NCBI GenBank assembly: GCA_963849065.1 | Contig: CAWKFM010000004.1 | Span: 682,001-746,000, forward strand | DNA: 64,000 bases | Direction: 5' to 3' | Source: TOLSYN sp963849065 | GTDB lineage: Bacteria; Acidobacteriota; Terriglobia; Terriglobales; Acidobacteriaceae | Shown here: in pieces, positions 16,345 to 24,926 of the stretch | Layout: every line of letters begins with the position of its first letter | How positions within the stretch are numbered: the stretch's first letter is position 1 | The notes under the pieces: model-generated | Told to the model about the DNA's origin: nothing | Database searches by the model: none | Seen by the model: only the letters and a program-made list of their open reading frames with translations | Made by a program: the position numbers and the translations under genes

Positions 16345-16432
16345 CACGAGGAAGTGTGTCTGGGCAACCCGGACGTTGTTATAGACGGAATGACAACTTA
16401 AGAACAAAGGCCAAGGCAACAGCAAAAGCAAT

Positions 16433-16471
16433 GACCCCGCCCAAGCCAAAGGCGGGCTTGAACGGGACACC
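16433..16471 (-). repeat. Variant REP-like palindrome (reverse orientation)
   Basis: CCCCGCCCAAGCCAAA followed by GGCGGGCTTGAACGGGACACC matches the reverse complement of the window's REP consensus, with a shorter loop and several substitutions. Confidence 0.55.
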
Positions 16472-16673
16472 TGGCATATTTCAACGGAGACCTAAACGAG
16501 CGCAGAGACGCGGTTCCGGAGTGGAAACGGGCCCGCGGAAATTTGCTGTCAAGAGCGGAAACTTGGCAAAAACGACTCAAGCGATTGAAAGCACGGTGAA
16601 TAGAGTTTGGGTGCCAGGTGAGGGGATGAGGGGGGTGAAATTGATATTCTGAAGATAAGAGGTTGGAAGAGAG

Positions 16674-17276
16674 GTGGTGGCAGTGGTATCAAAGAAAAAG
16701 CTGGGGGCGGAGGCGGGCAAGCAACGAGGCCACGGGCCAGAAGAACCAATTGAGGCGGAAGTGGCAGGCAGGAAGGCGAAGGCAGTGAAGGACGCCGGCC
16801 GGAAGGCTGCACCGAGTAAGAAGGCTGCATCTGGAAAAGCAGCGGGCAAGGCAACGCCGAAAAAGAAAAAGGCGAACAAGAAGAGCGCGGCAACCAAGGA
16901 TGAGGTGAGCCCGCGGACGAAGAAGACGAAGCAGAGTCAGGCTGCAGGCGCCAGGGAGGCGAACTTTGCAGCTGGGTACGCGGCAACCGATGCCGCTCCG
17001 GGCGCAGGCGCCAGGGACCCATTTGAAGTTGCCAGGGAGACGATGAAGGGTTCGGTTCCGGCGATTATGGAAGCGATGGTGGCGAAGGCCAAGCGGGGAA
17101 GCTGCACGCACGCCAAGACACTGCTGGAGATGACTGGCGCGAAGCATATGTTTGAGGACGAAGCGGAGACTGCCGACAGCGGCGAGCCCTGGGCGAAGCT
17201 GGTGCTGGAACGGATGGACGAGGCGGAGCAGGAGAGTTTGAGCAAATATCCGCCAGAGGTTGCAGCAGAGCCGTAG
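16674..17276 (+). CDS. Lys/Ala-rich N-terminus with small conserved C-terminal domain, hypothetical
   Basis: 200 residues. The first ~90 are Lys/Ala-rich, similar in style to the H1-like protein at 9369. Residues 110-195 form a defined domain (FEVARETMKGSVPAIMEAMV, GSCTHAKTLLEMTGAKHMF). That domain looks like DNA-packaging small-subunit or helper proteins in phages, but this is only an impression. A GTG start is assumed at 16674; a second GTG at 16683 is also possible. It heads a tight plus-strand run of four genes ending in an endolysin. Confidence 0.55.
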   Translation: MVAVVSKKKLGAEAGKQRGHGPEEPIEAEVAGRKAKAVKDAGRKAAPSKKAASGKAAGKATPKKKKANKKSAATKDEVSPRTKKTKQSQAAGAREANFAAGYAATDAAPGAGARDPFEVARETMKGSVPAIMEAMVAKAKRGSCTHAKTLLEMTGAKHMFEDEAETADSGEPWAKLVLERMDEAEQESLSKYPPEVAAEP

Positions 17277-17308
17277 ATCGGGTTGGAAGACAAGAGGCGA
17301 GTGCGCGG

Positions 17309-17800
17309 ATGGACATGACGTGGGTGACAGACCGGATCGCGGTCGGCGGCGGAATCTGGGTAGAGGAGCGGATGGCCGAGGTGGCCGCGGCCGGGGTCAC
17401 GCACGTGATTGACATGCAGGTTGAATTTGACGACACGCCTCTGGGCCAACGGGTGGGAGTGGAAGTGCTGTGGAATCCGGTGGACGACGATTTTATGCCC
17501 AAGAGCCGGGGGGTGTTTGAGCGGGGCGTGAATTTTGCGATGGCGGCGCTGGAAGATCCGCAGGCGAAGTTGTTTGTGCACTGCGCGGCGGGCATACACC
17601 GGGCTCCGATGATGGCGCTGGCGGTGCTGTGCGCGACGGGCTATTCGCTGGAGGAGGCAAAGGAGTTGATCCAGACCAAGCGCTATGTGGTGGACTTTGC
17701 CGAGGTATATGTACGCAGCGTGGAAGAGTTCTTGAAGAGTTATGCGGGCAGGCGAGGCGGAGCAGCGAGCAGCCGAAAGGACGGCAAGAGACAAGCATGA
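17309..17800 (+). CDS. Dual-specificity / tyrosine phosphatase-like protein
   Basis: 163 residues with the P-loop HCAAGIHRAP near residue 93, matching the HCxxGxxR signature of cysteine-dependent phosphatases. A general-acid Asp is plausible in NPVDDDFMP upstream. N-terminal WVTDRIAVGGGIW is also typical of dual-specificity phosphatase folds. The stop overlaps the next start as ATGA. Its presence beside lysis-type genes is unusual. The substrate is unknown. Confidence 0.82.
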   Translation: MDMTWVTDRIAVGGGIWVEERMAEVAAAGVTHVIDMQVEFDDTPLGQRVGVEVLWNPVDDDFMPKSRGVFERGVNFAMAALEDPQAKLFVHCAAGIHRAPMMALAVLCATGYSLEEAKELIQTKRYVVDFAEVYVRSVEEFLKSYAGRRGGAASSRKDGKRQA

Positions 17801-18105
17801 ATACGAGAGTAGAGAGAAGTATGAGCCGCCTATCCGGGCGGCTTTTGATTTTTGTGTGGGCGGCGATTCTGCTGGCTGCGACGGGTGCGAAAGCGACTCC
17901 GGTGAAGACCGTTGTGCAGGAGTTGAAAACACATATGCGCTGGATCTTCGGCAATGGCAACGAGGGAAAGATACAGGAACTTGAGACCAGAATCCAGAAG
18001 CACGAAGCCGCGCTGCAGCGCACCGCGGGGCTGGGCTTGGCGTTCGGCATTCTGCTGACCATCGTGCATGTGGTGCTGGACTCGATGAGGGTGATACATC
18101 ACTAA
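17797..18105 (+). CDS. Small membrane protein, holin-like by context
   Basis: 102 residues starting MNTRVERSMSRLSG. A hydrophobic N-terminal segment (LLIFVWAAILLAATGAKA) may be a signal peptide. A coiled-coil-like stretch (GKIQELETRIQKHEAALQ) and a second hydrophobic segment (LGLAFGILLTIVHVVLDSM) follow. It overlaps the phosphatase stop (ATGA) and the next start (TAATG), so it is tightly coupled to both. The holin or spanin role is inferred from size, topology and the adjacent endolysin; no family match is claimed. Confidence 0.6.
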   Translation: MNTRVERSMSRLSGRLLIFVWAAILLAATGAKATPVKTVVQELKTHMRWIFGNGNEGKIQELETRIQKHEAALQRTAGLGLAFGILLTIVHVVLDSMRVIHH

Positions 18106-18548
18106 TGACCAAACAAGAGTTTGTGCAGCAAGCACACGCGGCGGCGTTACGCAGTTCGGAGCGAAGCGGAATGCCTGCGATGGTGACCGTTGCTCAGGCT
18201 GCGCTGGAGAGTAACTGGGGCCAGTCGAAACTTTCCCAAGAGGCGAACAACTTCTTCGGGATCAAAGCGCACGGCACCCACGAACGCATTCAAATGAGTA
18301 CGGAAGAATGCGCGCACGGAGAAAGAATCACGATCAATGCCGAGTTTGCGAAGTATCCGTCGCTGCTGGACTGCATCCAGTGCCGCGATGGGATTCTACT
18401 GCGAAGCGCGTGCTATGCGGCCGCACGACAGGCGCGCGGAGATGAAGCGGAGTTTATCCGCGAGATTGCCAAACACTGGGCCACCGATCCGAAGTACGCA
18501 GAGAAATTACAGGCGGTTTTGGGCGAGGTGAATCGATTGGTGGAATGA
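18105..18548 (+). CDS. GH73-type glucosaminidase (endolysin / FlgJ-like)
   Basis: 147 residues, a single catalytic domain of the mannosyl-glycoprotein endo-beta-N-acetylglucosaminidase (GH73) family that cuts peptidoglycan. The motif TVAQAALESNWGQSKLS carries the catalytic Glu; NNFFGIKAHG and the FAKYPSLLDCI region are also characteristic. No signal peptide is visible, which fits a holin-dependent phage endolysin more than a secreted autolysin. A strong terminator follows at 18612, closing the four-gene run. Confidence 0.85.
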   Translation: MTKQEFVQQAHAAALRSSERSGMPAMVTVAQAALESNWGQSKLSQEANNFFGIKAHGTHERIQMSTEECAHGERITINAEFAKYPSLLDCIQCRDGILLRSACYAAARQARGDEAEFIREIAKHWATDPKYAEKLQAVLGEVNRLVE

Positions 18549-18611
18549 TCTTTGTGGCGGCCTATGGGGCCAAGGCGAAGCAGAGGCAAGGCAATTACGA
18601 CTCCTGATACT

Positions 18612-18645
18612 GGCGGCAGACCTTCGGGTCTGCCGCCGATTTTTT
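18612..18645 (+). terminator. Strong intrinsic terminator after the endolysin gene
   Basis: GGCGGCAGACC, tetraloop TTCG, GGTCTGCCGCC (18612-18637), then GATTTTTT. A perfect 11-bp stem with a T-run, 63 bases after the stop codon. Confidence 0.88.
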
Positions 18646-18684
18646 GTTGAGCAGAAAAAACGGCGCGCCGAAGCCCGCCGAGAA

Positions 18685-20180
18685 GGGAGTGTCCGCGATT
18701 TTGTGTAACCGTTGTTCCCTGTGATGTTGCTCGTTTCCGAGCGAGTTAATTTTCTTTCCCTTTCGCCCGACAGATTTGATTATTTGGCTGACGAGGATCG
18801 CAGTCAAGGCCGCAACGCGCCGCGTTAGCGGGCGGAGCGCAGCGGAGAGCCTTGACGGCGACCGCAGCCAGCCGTATCCAGTTCTTCCGGGCGAAAGGGA
18901 TTGCGCATCTATGCCCCCGTCGCCATTCGGATGCGGTCTCCCCAGAGCATGGTGAAGTGGTTCAGTGCGGCTTTCCAGTGCAACGGGCATTCCCATTTCG
19001 CGATCACGTTTCGCAGCGCCAGATACATCACCTTCAGCGCAGCTTCCTCGCTGGGAAAGGCGCCACGTGTCTTGATCGCTTTGCGCAGACTCATGTTCAG
19101 CGATTCCACTGCGTTGGTCGTATAGATGACTTTGCGCACCTCGGCGGCAAACGCAAAGAACGGAATCACCCGGTCCCAGTTGCGCTGCCACAGCGCGGAG
19201 ATCGTCGGATACTTCCCATCCCATCGGGCCGCGAAGGCCGCCAACTGCCGCTCGGCCTCCTCTGCCGTGGCGGCGCGGTAAACGGTCTTCAGATCCGCCG
19301 CCACTGGTTTGCGTTCCCGCCAGCTTACGTAGTTCAGGCTGGCTCGCACCAGGTGCACAATGCACAACTGCACCTGGGCTTGCGGAAACACCGTTTCGAT
19401 GGCCTGCGGGAAACCCTTCAGACCATCGACGCAGGCAATGAAGATATCCTTTACCCCGCGGTTGCGCAGCTCGGTGAGCACCTGCAGCCAGAACTTCGCG
19501 CCTTCATTGGCCGACGTCCACAGCCCCAGCACGTCTTTGCGGCCGTCGAGATCGATGCCGATGGCCACATAGACGGCACGATTCTCTACCCGGCCCTCGT
19601 GCCGCATCTTCACCATCAGAGCGTCCAGAAACAGAATCGGATACAGCGGCTCCAGCGGCCGGGTCTGCCAGGCTTTCACCTCCTCGATCACCGCGTCAGT
19701 GACTTCGGAAATCAGCGACGGCGATACTTCCACACACTTGCAAGTGTCCTTGGATTTCGCGGGTGGTCATGCCACGTGCATACATCGACAGGATCTTGTC
19801 GTCGAATCCGCTGAACCGCCGTTCGTGCGGTGGCACGATCCGGGGCTGGAAGCTGCCGTTGCGGTCGCGCGGAACTTCGATCACCGCCTCGCCGAACTCG
19901 CCCTGCAGGGTTTTCTTGCTACTACCATTGCGCGAGTTGCCGCTGCCACGGCCGGCCGGATGATGCTTTTCGTAACCCAGGTGGTGGGTGAGTTCGGCTT
20001 GCATCGCCCGCTCCACCAACGCCTTTGTCAACTGTTTCAGCAAGCCTTGCTCGCCGATCAGGACCTCCGGACCCTTGTAATCTGCCAGCAGCTTGTCAAT
20101 CAGATTTTTGTCCATTTCCATGGGATGTTCCTCTCCATATCGAGGAACAATCACTTACACAGAAATCAGAACACCCTCCC
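18685..20180 (-). mobile_element. IS256-family insertion sequence, about 1.5 kb
   Basis: The ends carry related inverted repeats. The left end reads inward GGGAGTGTCCGCGATTTTGTG and the right end, on the other strand, GGGAGGGTGTTCTGATTTCTG, both continuing into TGTAA...TTGTTCC. GAGAAG occurs at both borders and may be part of the target duplication. The element lies between the endolysin terminator and the stop of the E2 gene (22 bases away). Its transposase is frameshifted. Confidence 0.75.
18909..20121 (-). pseudogene. IS256 mutator-type transposase, frameshifted
   Basis: The N-terminal part (MEMDKNLIDKLLADYK to TTREIQGHLQ) and the C-terminal part (VEVSPSLISEVTDAVIEE onward) lie in different frames. 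Relatives have a short linker like EMYG between HLQ and VEVSP. Here only 4 bases remain, consistent with loss of 8 bases near 19735-19746. The DDE residues survive in the second part: LDALMVK, ACVDGLKGFP and TTNAVESLN. The full protein would be about 400 residues. The element can no longer make an intact transposase unless ribosomal slippage occurs. Confidence 0.85.
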
Positions 20181-20201
20181 GAGAAGAAATAGAACCTGCC
20201 G

Positions 20202-21782
20202 CTAAAACGCCTCACTCCAATTTTCAAGCACGGACTTGACCACCATCATGAACTGGTCGGCAACCGCACCATCCACTACGCGGTGGTCGAAGCCGATCGC
20301 CGTGGTCATCATCGAGCGTATCGCGATCGTGTCATTGCCTTCCTTGTCAGTGAGCACTACCGGCTTCTTCACGATTGCGCCGATATCAAGAATTGCGACC
20401 TGCGGTTGATTAATGATCGGCAGTCCGAAGCTCGCGCCAAAGATTCCCGGGTTCGTGATAGTGAATGTACCGCCCGAAACTTCCTCCGGCTTCAGTTTCT
20501 TGCTGCGCGCGCGCTCGCCCAGATCGTTGAGCGCCCGCTGCAGTCCTACGAAGCTCAACTCGTCGGCGTGCTGAATCACCGGAACCAGCAATCCCCAGTC
20601 GAGCGCCACGGCGATGCCGATATTCACGTCGCGCTTATAGTGAATGTTGTCGCCCTCCACCGAAGCGTTCATGATGGGCCACGCGCGCAAGGCCTGCGTC
20701 ACCGCGCGAATGAAGAACGGCGTGTAAGTCAGCTTAAGTCCCGTAGCTTCCTGGAAGCGGTTTTTGTTCTTCTCCCGCAGCCGCACGATGCGCGTCATAT
20801 CCACGTCGAACACGGTATGCACGTGCGCACTGGTGCGTCGCGAGGCGATCATGTGCTCGGCAATCTTCTTGCGCATCACCGACATCGGCTCGACCTTGCC
20901 GGGCGTGCCGGCATACGGTTTGGGCACAGCGGCAACCGGTGCAACCACGGACGGAGCCGGCACAGGAGCGGTCTTGGCGCGCTCCACAAACGCTAAAATG
21001 TCGTCCTTGGTGATGCGACCGCCGCTTCCACTTCCAGCGATCTGACGCAGATCCACGTTGTGTTCGGCAGCCAGTTTGCGCACCAGCGGAGAGCTGCGAA
21101 CCTCCTCGCCCGGCACTGCTTCCTTCTCGCGTGCCGGTGCCGGAGGCGCACCCACCTCAGCCGCCGCGGCCGGAACAGCCGCAGCCACCGGGGCAGCGCC
21201 CGCAGCGCTGATTACCGCCACCACGCTGTTCACCTGTACGGTGGTGCCGGTCTCTGCCTTGATCGCCGTCAACACTCCGGAAGCCGGCGCAGGAATTTCC
21301 GCGTCCACCTTATCGGTTGAGATCTCAAACAGCGGTTCGTCGCGCGTAACCTGATCGCCCACCTTTTTGATCCACTTGGTGATGGTTCCCTCAAAGATCG
21401 ATTCGCCCATCTGCGGCATCACCACGTCGGTCGCCGCTCCACTGGCCTCTGGTGTTCCGCTTGCGCCGTCGGTCGGAGCCCCGCCGCTAATGGCTGGCGC
21501 AGCCGGCGCCTCGGCAACCTTGGCGCTTCCGCCGGGAGAATCCTCCGACTCATCGATCACCGCCACCACTGCATTGACCTGCACTGTCTTTCCCGCCTCG
21601 GCCCGAATCTCCTTCAGCACGCCGGAAACCGGCGCGGGAATTTCGGCATCGACTTTGTCGGTGGAAATTTCGAACAACGGCTCGTCCCGCGTGATCTTGT
21701 CGCCGGATTGCTTGAGCCACTTGGTGATAGTGCCTTCAAAGATGGATTCGCCCATCTGCGGCATAACGACTTCAGTCGGCAT
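20202..21782 (-). CDS. 2-oxo acid dehydrogenase E2 (dihydrolipoamide acyltransferase), two lipoyl domains
   Basis: 526 residues: lipoyl domain 1 (residues 1-76), a linker, lipoyl domain 2 (about 118-195), peripheral-subunit-binding domain (about 230-265, SSPLVRKLAAEHNVDL) and catalytic domain (about 295-526) ending in FDHRVVDGAVADQF with the catalytic His and Asp. Both lipoyl domains carry the DKVD lipoylation site and are nearly identical at MPQMGESIFEGTITKW, suggesting a recent internal duplication or conversion. It acts in a pyruvate, 2-oxoglutarate or branched-chain complex; the sequence alone does not decide which. E1 and E3 genes are not nearby. An IS256 copy sits 22 bases past its stop. 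Confidence 0.93.
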   Translation of the reverse strand: MPTEVVMPQMGESIFEGTITKWLKQSGDKITRDEPLFEISTDKVDAEIPAPVSGVLKEIRAEAGKTVQVNAVVAVIDESEDSPGGSAKVAEAPAAPAISGGAPTDGASGTPEASGAATDVVMPQMGESIFEGTITKWIKKVGDQVTRDEPLFEISTDKVDAEIPAPASGVLTAIKAETGTTVQVNSVVAVISAAGAAPVAAAVPAAAAEVGAPPAPAREKEAVPGEEVRSSPLVRKLAAEHNVDLRQIAGSGSGGRITKDDILAFVERAKTAPVPAPSVVAPVAAVPKPYAGTPGKVEPMSVMRKKIAEHMIASRRTSAHVHTVFDVDMTRIVRLREKNKNRFQEATGLKLTYTPFFIRAVTQALRAWPIMNASVEGDNIHYKRDVNIGIAVALDWGLLVPVIQHADELSFVGLQRALNDLGERARSKKLKPEEVSGGTFTITNPGIFGASFGLPIINQPQVAILDIGAIVKKPVVLTDKEGNDTIAIRSMMTTAIGFDHRVVDGAVADQFMMVVKSVLENWSEAF

Positions 21783-21889
21783 GATCTTCCTTCCGCATGA
21801 TTCCTGAATGAATGTTTCCTATATGAATGTCGCGATTTCAAGGACAGCCCACAATTATAAACGCGCCGTGGCAGGCCCAGCCGTTCCGC

Positions 21890-22471
21890 CTACCGTTGAC
21901 CCACTACGATGTAGGTCCAGTCGCTCACCACGTCGCTCTTCACCACGGCCCAGCCGCTCTGCTCCAGGCGCTGCTCCACCGCGCTGCGCGCAATGCGATG
22001 CTCCATCGGTGGTCCCGGCGGAATGCTCGCCTCCGGGCTCCAGTCTACGATGGCCAGCTTGGCGTTCGGCGCGGCGATCCGCGAAAACTCCCGCAGCGCC
22101 TGCTCGTGGCTGTCGATCTCATGCCACACGCCGGAAAGGAATATCAAATCGCACGAAGCTTCTGCCAGTCCCGTCGCCTCCGCTTCGCCCACCACCAGTT
22201 CCACGTTGGCCAGCGCGCCGGCGGCCGCCAGTTTGCCGCGCAGCACCCCCAGCAGTTCCGTCGAAGGATCGACCGCATACACCTTTCCCGGAGCCGCGCG
22301 GCGCCCCAGCGGCAGCGCAAAGTAGCCGCTCCCGGCGCCAATGTCGGCTACGTTCAGCATGCCGCAAACTCCGGCCGCGTCCAGAATCGCCTCCACCGGA
22401 AACTGCTGCCCGCGCCCCGGCGCTTCCAATCGGTCCAAGCTCTTGGGATTAAAACGGCGCTCGTGGCTCAT
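21890..22471 (-). CDS. Class I SAM-dependent methyltransferase
   Basis: 193 residues with the SAM-binding motif I VADIGAGSGYFALPL (about residue 45), motif II acidic residue in YAVDPSTE and motif IV region CDLIFLSGVWHEI. The short N-terminal MSHERRFNPKSLDRLE is typical of Methyltransf_11/25-type proteins. The substrate cannot be told. It lies between the DUF2007 genes and the E2 gene, all on the minus strand. Confidence 0.85.
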   Translation of the reverse strand: MSHERRFNPKSLDRLEAPGRGQQFPVEAILDAAGVCGMLNVADIGAGSGYFALPLGRRAAPGKVYAVDPSTELLGVLRGKLAAAGALANVELVVGEAEATGLAEASCDLIFLSGVWHEIDSHEQALREFSRIAAPNAKLAIVDWSPEASIPPGPPMEHRIARSAVEQRLEQSGWAVVKSDVVSDWTYIVVGQR

Positions 22472-22530
22472 CGCAACAGTCTATGCCTTTCATCGCACTG
22501 GTTCATCGCATCTTGTTCAAAGAACCTTGA

Positions 22531-22782
22531 TTATCGAACCAGGTAGGGTTTCCCCGGATCATTCAGAATCGCGCGCGCATCCGCCAACTCTTCCCGCCGA
22601 ACCCGCACCGTGATTCCTCCGGACATTCCGGCGTAGATGCCGGTCATGCGGCTGAAGTTCACATTCGAGCAGAAGCACTCGATTCCCGCCGCCTCCAGCA
22701 GTGCCCTCGCCACCAGAAACTCCTGCTCGGAGCCGAAGTTCGCCACGGGCACCAACTCGGAGCTGCTGTCTTCGTCATCCAT
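22531..22782 (-). CDS. DUF2007-family small protein (copy 1)
   Basis: 83 residues. VPVANFGSEQEFLVARALLEAAGIECF and VRVRREELADARAILND match the putative signal-transducing DUF2007 pattern (first strand-helix, then a C-terminal helix binding the partner). It follows its paralogue at 22792 with a 9-base gap, so they form a duplicated pair. The exact role of the family is unknown. Confidence 0.78.
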   Translation of the reverse strand: MDDEDSSSELVPVANFGSEQEFLVARALLEAAGIECFCSNVNFSRMTGIYAGMSGGITVRVRREELADARAILNDPGKPYLVR

Positions 22783-22791
22783 GCCGAGAGT

Positions 22792-23034
22792 CTATTCCTC
22801 TCCACCCTCCACGCGAGGCTCCACGGGAGCATCCAGAATCGCGCGCGCGGCGGCCAAATCTTCTTTCCGGACGTAGAGTTTCAGGTTGTCAACCCCGTGC
22901 CTGAAGGCCGATGTCAATACCGGCCCGGAGCAGTCAATGCCTTCCGATTCGAGCAGAGCCCGCACCACCAGAAGTTCCTGCTCGGAGTCACACTCCCCCA
23001 GTTCGACCACCTCGGATTCAGGCTGAAAGTCCAT
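22792..23034 (-). CDS. DUF2007-family small protein (copy 2)
   Basis: 80 residues from the ATG at 23034: VVELGECDSEQELLVVRALLESEGIDC and LYVRKEDLAAARAILDAP align with the neighbour copy. The ATG start keeps the N-terminus the same length as in the paralogue. A longer frame starting at a GTG (23067), with GGAGG 13 bases upstream, cannot be excluded. It is divergent from hemB. Confidence 0.72.
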   Translation of the reverse strand: MDFQPESEVVELGECDSEQELLVVRALLESEGIDCSGPVLTSAFRHGVDNLKLYVRKEDLAAARAILDAPVEPRVEGGEE

Positions 23035-23146
23035 GCGGAGGATTATGCCATGAGTTCGTCCCGCCACAGTGCCAACCGAGCCTCCGCCTCACTGTGACCC
23101 GCATCACTTCCCGCCCATCCCTTCGCGGGACTATACTTTCAGAGTC

Positions 23147-24145
23147 ATGGCCTTTCCTATCACCCGTCAGCGCCGCATGCGCCGCACCGAAGCTCTGCGT
23201 TCTTTCGTCCGCGAAACCCGGCTCACTCCCGCCGGCTTCGTCTACCCTCTTTTCATCTGTCCCGGCGAAGGCATTCGCAAGCCGGTCAGCTCCATGCCCG
23301 GCGTCTCCAACCTCTCGGTCGATGAGGCGGTCAAGGAATGCCGCGAGGTCTATGCCCTCGGCGTCCCCGCCATCATTCTCTTCGGCCTGCCCGAGGAGAA
23401 AGATGAAATCGCCACCGGAGCCTGGGCCGAAGACGGCATCGTGCAGCGCGCCGCCCGCGCCATCAAGGCCGCCGTCCCCAACCTGGTCATCATGGGAGAC
23501 GTCTGCCTCTGTGAGTACATGTCGCACGGCCACTGCGGCGTGGTCAAAAAAGTGAACGGCCCCACCCCGGAGACCGAGTACGAGATCGTCAACGACGTTT
23601 CGCTCGACATCCTGGCCAAAACCGCCGTCTCCCAGGCCAAGGCCGGCATTGACATCATCGCTCCCTCCGACATGATGGATGGCCGCATCGAAGCCCTGCG
23701 CACCGCGCTCGACGCCTACGGCTACGAGAACACCCCCATCATGAGCTACGCCGCCAAGTTCGCCAGCGGCTTCTACGGACCCTTCCGCGAGGCCGCCGAC
23801 TCCGCTCCATCCTTCGGCGACCGCCGCAGCTACCAGATGGACCCGGCCAACGCCCGCGAGGCCATGCGCGAAATCGAACTCGACCTCCAGGAGGGCGCCG
23901 ACATGATCATGGTCAAGCCCGCCATCGCCTACCTCGACGTCATCGCCGAAGCCCGCATGCGCTTCGATGTCCCCCTCGGCGCCTACCAAGTCAGCGGCGA
24001 ATACGCCATGATCAAGGCCGCCGCCCAGAACAACTGGATCGACCACGACCGCGTCATGCTCGAATCGCTCCTTTCCATCCAGCGCGCCGGAGCCTCCATC
24101 ATCCTCACCTACTTCGCCAAAGAGGCCGCAAGGTTGCTCGGCTAG
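23147..24145 (+). CDS. hemB: Porphobilinogen synthase (delta-aminolevulinic acid dehydratase)
   Basis: Condenses two 5-aminolevulinate molecules to porphobilinogen in tetrapyrrole synthesis. 332 residues, normal length. Zinc-type cysteines are present in DVCLCEYMSHGHCG. The two active-site lysines lie in SYAAKFASGFYGPF and MIMVKPAIAYLDV. The ATG at 23147 (MAFPITRQRRMRRT) fits the family N-terminus; the frame is open further upstream but not conserved. A strong terminator follows. Confidence 0.96.
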   Translation: MAFPITRQRRMRRTEALRSFVRETRLTPAGFVYPLFICPGEGIRKPVSSMPGVSNLSVDEAVKECREVYALGVPAIILFGLPEEKDEIATGAWAEDGIVQRAARAIKAAVPNLVIMGDVCLCEYMSHGHCGVVKKVNGPTPETEYEIVNDVSLDILAKTAVSQAKAGIDIIAPSDMMDGRIEALRTALDAYGYENTPIMSYAAKFASGFYGPFREAADSAPSFGDRRSYQMDPANAREAMREIELDLQEGADMIMVKPAIAYLDVIAEARMRFDVPLGAYQVSGEYAMIKAAAQNNWIDHDRVMLESLLSIQRAGASIILTYFAKEAARLLG

Positions 24146-24168
24146 CTTTGGATGTTCGCAGTAAACGT

Positions 24169-24197
24169 ATGGCCGCCCTGCAATGGCGGCCATTTTT
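24169..24197 (+). terminator. Intrinsic terminator of hemB
   Basis: ATGGCCGCC (24169-24177), loop CTGCAAT, GGCGGCCAT (24185-24193) followed by TTTTG, 24 bases after the hemB stop. Confidence 0.88.
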
Positions 24198-24207
24198 GTT
24201 TACTGAC

Positions 24208-24250
24208 GGGTGGCCCATTCAAGCCTTCCTTTGGCTTGAGTGTCAGGGAT
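24208..24250 (+). repeat. REP-like palindrome, copy 1 (3' arm degenerate)
   Basis: GGGTGGCCCATTCAAGCC, then TTCCTTT, then GGCTTGAGTGTCAGG. The inner stem is intact and the outer 3' arm has decayed. It lies directly after the hemB terminator. Confidence 0.85.
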
Positions 24251-24312
24251 CTCCCCGGCTGCTCAGGGCGGTTGATTTTTCTCTCGCTCCTGCTGCTTGT
24301 TTTTGTCTCGCA

Positions 24313-24350
24313 GGTGGCCTATTCAATCCCTCTTTTGGCTTGAGTGGGGC
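24313..24350 (+). repeat. REP-like palindrome, copy 2, upstream of the RAYT remnant
   Basis: GGTGGCCTATTCAATCC, then CTCTTTT, then GGCTTGAGTGGGGC. It has two substitutions in the 5' arm and ends 24 bases before the RAYT start codon. Confidence 0.88.
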
Positions 24351-24374
24351 TGTCGCCGGGGACTAAACTGCCGT

Positions 24375-24926
24375 GTGCCCTGGGGACTCAAGCGCTTTCA
24401 CCAATCCGGCCAGACTCACTTCATCACCTTCGGCTGCTACCACCGCCATCCGTCGTTCATCATGGACGCAGCGAAGCATACCTTCGAAACCGCGCTCGAA
24501 CGCGTACGAGGCAGATACAGCCTTTTCGTCTATGGCTACGTTGTAATGCCCAATCATATTCACCTGCTGATTGGCGAGCCGCAACGCGCAACGCTCGACG
24601 TAGCGATCAAGTCGTTGAAGTAGGGCGTGTCGCGGCGATTGATCGGCGATGCCAACCACATTCTGGGAGAAGCGCTACTACGACTTCAACATCCGCGATC
24701 ACCAGCAGTTTGTCGAGAAACTCCGCTACATTCACCGCAATCAGTGAAGAGCGACTTGTGCGAACGCCCACAAGACTGGGAGTGGGGTGGCTTTCGCCAC
24801 CACGCAACCGGCTGCGAAGGACGCGTAGAGATCGAGTCCGAGTGGACAGCAAAAAGGCGAGAGCGTTCGGTTTCACGGCTATATCCATCGGTGGACTTGC
24901 CCCACTCAAGCCAAAAGATGGCCTGA
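24375..24926 (+). pseudogene. REP-associated tyrosine transposase (RAYT, IS200/IS605-like Y1), degraded
   Basis: From a GTG start (VPWGLKRFHQSGQTHFITFG) the frame encodes a RAYT N-terminus with the HUH pair in YVVMPNHIHLLIGEP. A TAG at 24621-24623 interrupts it where relatives have SLKQGVSRR. After it the correct frame continues to GDANH. One extra base then shifts to FWEKRYYDFNIRDHQQFVEK and LRYIHRN (the latter with the catalytic-Tyr region), and one missing base shifts back to VKSDLCERPQDWEWGGF and EIESEWTAKRRER. Three lesions make it a pseudogene. REP copies in opposite orientation flank it, as RAYT genes usually are. Confidence 0.88.

Larger units (their letters stand above)
16054..16673. 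other. Non-coding spacer rich in inverted repeats
   Basis: No convincing gene. It holds a hairpin with arms GGAACGAAGC (16225-16234) and GCTTCGTTCC (16253-16262). A long inverted repeat has 20-bp arms at 16279-16298 and 16325-16344 (three mismatches). A variant REP copy lies at 16433-16471, and a copy of the regulator gene's 3' end at 16474-16496. Confidence 0.5.
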
